Part shown: positions 14,051 through 15,460 of the stretch, in pieces
How positions within the stretch are numbered: position 1 is the stretch's first letter
Layout: every line of letters starts with the position of its first letter
From: DASQHM01 sp035632095
GTDB lineage: Bacteria > Pseudomonadota > Alphaproteobacteria > Ferrovibrionales > Ferrovibrionaceae
Length of the DNA stretch: 15,460 nucleotides
Reading direction: 5' to 3'
Assembly (NCBI GenBank): GCA_035632095.1
Contig: DASQHM010000159.1
Span: 1-15,460, forward strand
Notes under the pieces: model-generated
What the model was told of the DNA's origin: nothing
Databases searched by the model: none
What the model saw: the letters and a program-made list of their open reading frames with translations, nothing else
Program-made: the position numbers and the translations under genes

Positions 14051-14092
14051 TCGGTCTCTATGCGCGCTCGGGGTGCGCCGGCGCCCGTTGGT

Positions 14093-14767
14093 TCACGCCT
14101 GGATCGCGGTCGCGCCATTGGGCTCGTTGGGCCGGACTTCGACCGGCATGGCGGCGAGTTTGGCGTAGACGTCGCAGCGGTGTTTCAGCGGCCACCAGTC
14201 ATACAAAAAGATCTGCAACGGCCGCCACATGGCGACCCAACCGGAAATCAGCAGGCCTTCCGCAAGCACGCGCTGCAACGTCGTCGCGGCTTCATTGAAG
14301 AAGACCTGGCGCAGCCCGATGCAAAGGGCGAGAAACAGCGTGCCGATGATTGCCGAAATGCGCCCGATGCGGAGCTGAAATCTGAGGTCGCGTTGCGCCA
14401 CCTCCATCCGGTAGCTGAAGTAGTTGTGGATCGAACGGACAAGCTCCGTCTCGGGCGATTGGGCGAGGTGTTCGCGTGGCAGGTACACCACCAGCTTGAG
14501 CGGAGTCTGCAGCGGCAGTTCGCGCACGGAACCGACGATATAGTCGTCCGCGGCCAGGTCCAGATCCTTCTCGTGGAAGGGGGAGGGGTCGAGTGTATTG
14601 AACAGCTGGGCGAGGGAGTTGAGGCGCAATTCGATGAGATTTACGTTTCCTTCGCGCCGGTATCGCCGGGTGAGATGGTCGGCGTGCGGCTCGCCATGGC
14701 GGGCCTGCCGCCGCCACAGCCAACGAGCGGTTGCCGATTTGCGCAACTTCTCTGCTGCGTCGCTCAC
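14093..14767 (-). CDS. Two-helix membrane protein of unknown function, coupled to ftsH
   Basis: The product has 224 residues and the family is not recognised. Residues 1-40 are strongly basic. Residues 41-130 look like a mixed alpha/beta soluble domain, with IELRLNSLAQLFNTLDPSPFHEKDLDLAADDYIV and a conserved-looking LKLVVYLPREHL. Two hydrophobic helices follow (about 137-154 and 170-190), separated by a short loop and followed by a Trp-rich, basic stretch and a tail. With basic ends on both sides and two helices, both termini probably face the cytoplasm. The start is GTG only 3 nt after the ftsH stop, which implies translational coupling. A start further inside the basic N-terminal region cannot be excluded, as no good ribosome binding site is seen. 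Context suggests an FtsH partner, substrate or membrane stress protein, but this is inference from adjacency alone. Confidence 0.78.
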   Translation of the reverse strand: MSDAAEKLRKSATARWLWRRQARHGEPHADHLTRRYRREGNVNLIELRLNSLAQLFNTLDPSPFHEKDLDLAADDYIVGSVRELPLQTPLKLVVYLPREHLAQSPETELVRSIHNYFSYRMEVAQRDLRFQLRIGRISAIIGTLFLALCIGLRQVFFNEAATTLQRVLAEGLLISGWVAMWRPLQIFLYDWWPLKHRCDVYAKLAAMPVEVRPNEPNGATAIQA

Positions 14768-14770
14768 GGC

Positions 14771-15460
14771 CTAGGCCGCTTTCGCCGCGAACAGACGGGC
14801 GAGGTCGGACTGATCGAGCGTTTCCTTGAACAAGAGTTCCTTCATGCCGGCCTCGAGGACGGGGCGGCGGCTTTGCAAGATCGCCATCGCCCGTTTGAAC
14901 GCTTCACCGACGATGTCTTGAATGGCGTGGTCGATCGCGCCAAGGGTCTCGTCTGACATTACGCGTTGCTCGGACCCAGGCGGCATCGGCACGTCGAGGA
15001 ATGTCGGACGCTGGGTTTCATAGGTGACGTAGCCGAGCTCCGGAACCATGCCGAAGCGCGTCACCATGCTTCGCGCAATGTCGGTGACCTTGGCAAGGTC
15101 GTCGGCCGCTCCCGTCGATATGCGGCCGAAGATCACCTGCTCGGCCGCCCGCCCGCCGAGCAGCACCGCCATTTTGTTTTCCAGCTCGTCGCGGGTCATC
15201 AGGTAGCGGTCCTCGGTCGGCCTTTGAATCGTGTAGCCGAGCGCGCCGATACCGCGCGGTATGATCGACACTTTGTGCACCACGTCGGTGCCGGGCAGCG
15301 ACAACGCCACGAGAGCATGGCCCATTTCATGAGCTGCGACGATCTCCCGCTCCTTCGGTCCGAGGATGCGGCTCTTCTTCTCGAGGCCGGCGACGATGCG
15401 TTCCACGGCGATGGTGAAATCCACCATGGCGACTTCGCTTGCGTTGCGCCGCGTGGCGGA
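14771..15460 (-). CDS. ftsH: FtsH-type AAA+ zinc metalloprotease, C-terminal part (start outside window)
   Basis: The last 229 residues are present, and the frame stays open to the window edge, so the start and the AAA ATPase domain lie beyond 15460. The fragment begins just after the ATPase module. It contains the zinc site HEMGH (residues 44-48 of the fragment, HExxH type) and the likely third ligand Asp121 (STGAADDLAKVTDIA), in the same relation as in E. coli FtsH. The surrounding signature is also intact: IIPRGIGALGYT, then LLGGRAAEQVIFG. FtsH is a membrane-anchored hexameric protease that degrades damaged membrane proteins and regulators. The C-terminal tail is short. Its position in a stress cluster suggests an accessory rather than the housekeeping copy, but this cannot be shown from the window. 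It is followed after 3 nt by a membrane protein gene. Confidence 0.93.
   Translation of the reverse strand, partial: SATRRNASEVAMVDFTIAVERIVAGLEKKSRILGPKEREIVAAHEMGHALVALSLPGTDVVHKVSIIPRGIGALGYTIQRPTEDRYLMTRDELENKMAVLLGGRAAEQVIFGRISTGAADDLAKVTDIARSMVTRFGMVPELGYVTYETQRPTFLDVPMPPGSEQRVMSDETLGAIDHAIQDIVGEAFKRAMAILQSRRPVLEAGMKELLFKETLDQSDLARLFAAKAA

Noticed and set aside
14071..14086. GC-rich palindrome after the two-helix membrane protein gene, considered as a terminator
   Set aside because: On the transcribed strand the stem has a C:A mismatch and no T-tract follows, so the support is too weak.

Overview
The window is GC-rich DNA from a Gram-negative bacterium, most likely an alphaproteobacterium and plausibly Hyphomicrobiales (Rhizobiales). 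The grounds are codon use, an HPF/DUF2267/host-attachment/UspA stress set of the kind common in that group, and promoter boxes of the FNR/FixK type. The species assignment is inference; no rRNA or tRNA gene is present.

Layout. Positions 2-697 (+) hold the 3' part of a multi-heme cytochrome c. Next comes a small secreted Pro/Tyr-rich protein (862-1206, +) with an inverted-repeat-rich leader, then a TetR-family repressor (1271-1993, +) with a palindromic operator touching its start codon. A cytochrome b561 gene (2040-2615, -) converges on tetR. Then follow three stress genes in a row on +: an HPF/RaiA ribosome-hibernation domain fused to a cold-shock-like domain (2839-3417), a DUF2267 protein (3457-3927) and a host-attachment (eRF1-like, baeRF-related) protein (3982-4458). 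A MacA/MacB-type export pair (4723-8125, +) runs head-on into a three-gene operon on the opposite strand (13001 down to 8147), a YhiI-RbbA-YhhJ-type HlyD/ABC/ABC-2 exporter. The right end, all on -, is a tandem UspA protein (13145-13963), an unrecognised two-helix membrane protein (14093-14767) and the C-terminal part of an FtsH protease (14771 to the window edge).

Main result. A search for TTGA-N6-TCAA over the whole window finds exactly four sites: 2749-2762, 4647-4660, 13092-13105 and 14037-14050. All four lie in gaps upstream of gene starts: hpf-csd, macAB, yhiI-rbbA-yhhJ and usp. At the last two, a -10-like hexamer sits at exactly the spacing expected when an FNR/CRP-family activator binds around -41.5. 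The central 11 kb therefore reads as one low-oxygen or redox stress regulon. It would combine ribosome hibernation or rescue (HPF-CSD, baeRF-like protein, possibly RbbA), envelope export (two ABC systems) and general stress proteins (UspA, and possibly FtsH). The regulator itself is not in the window, and no outer-membrane TolC-type partner is visible for either exporter.

No CRISPR array, insertion sequence, integrase, tRNA or rRNA gene was seen. No stretch longer than 300 bases lacks a gene.
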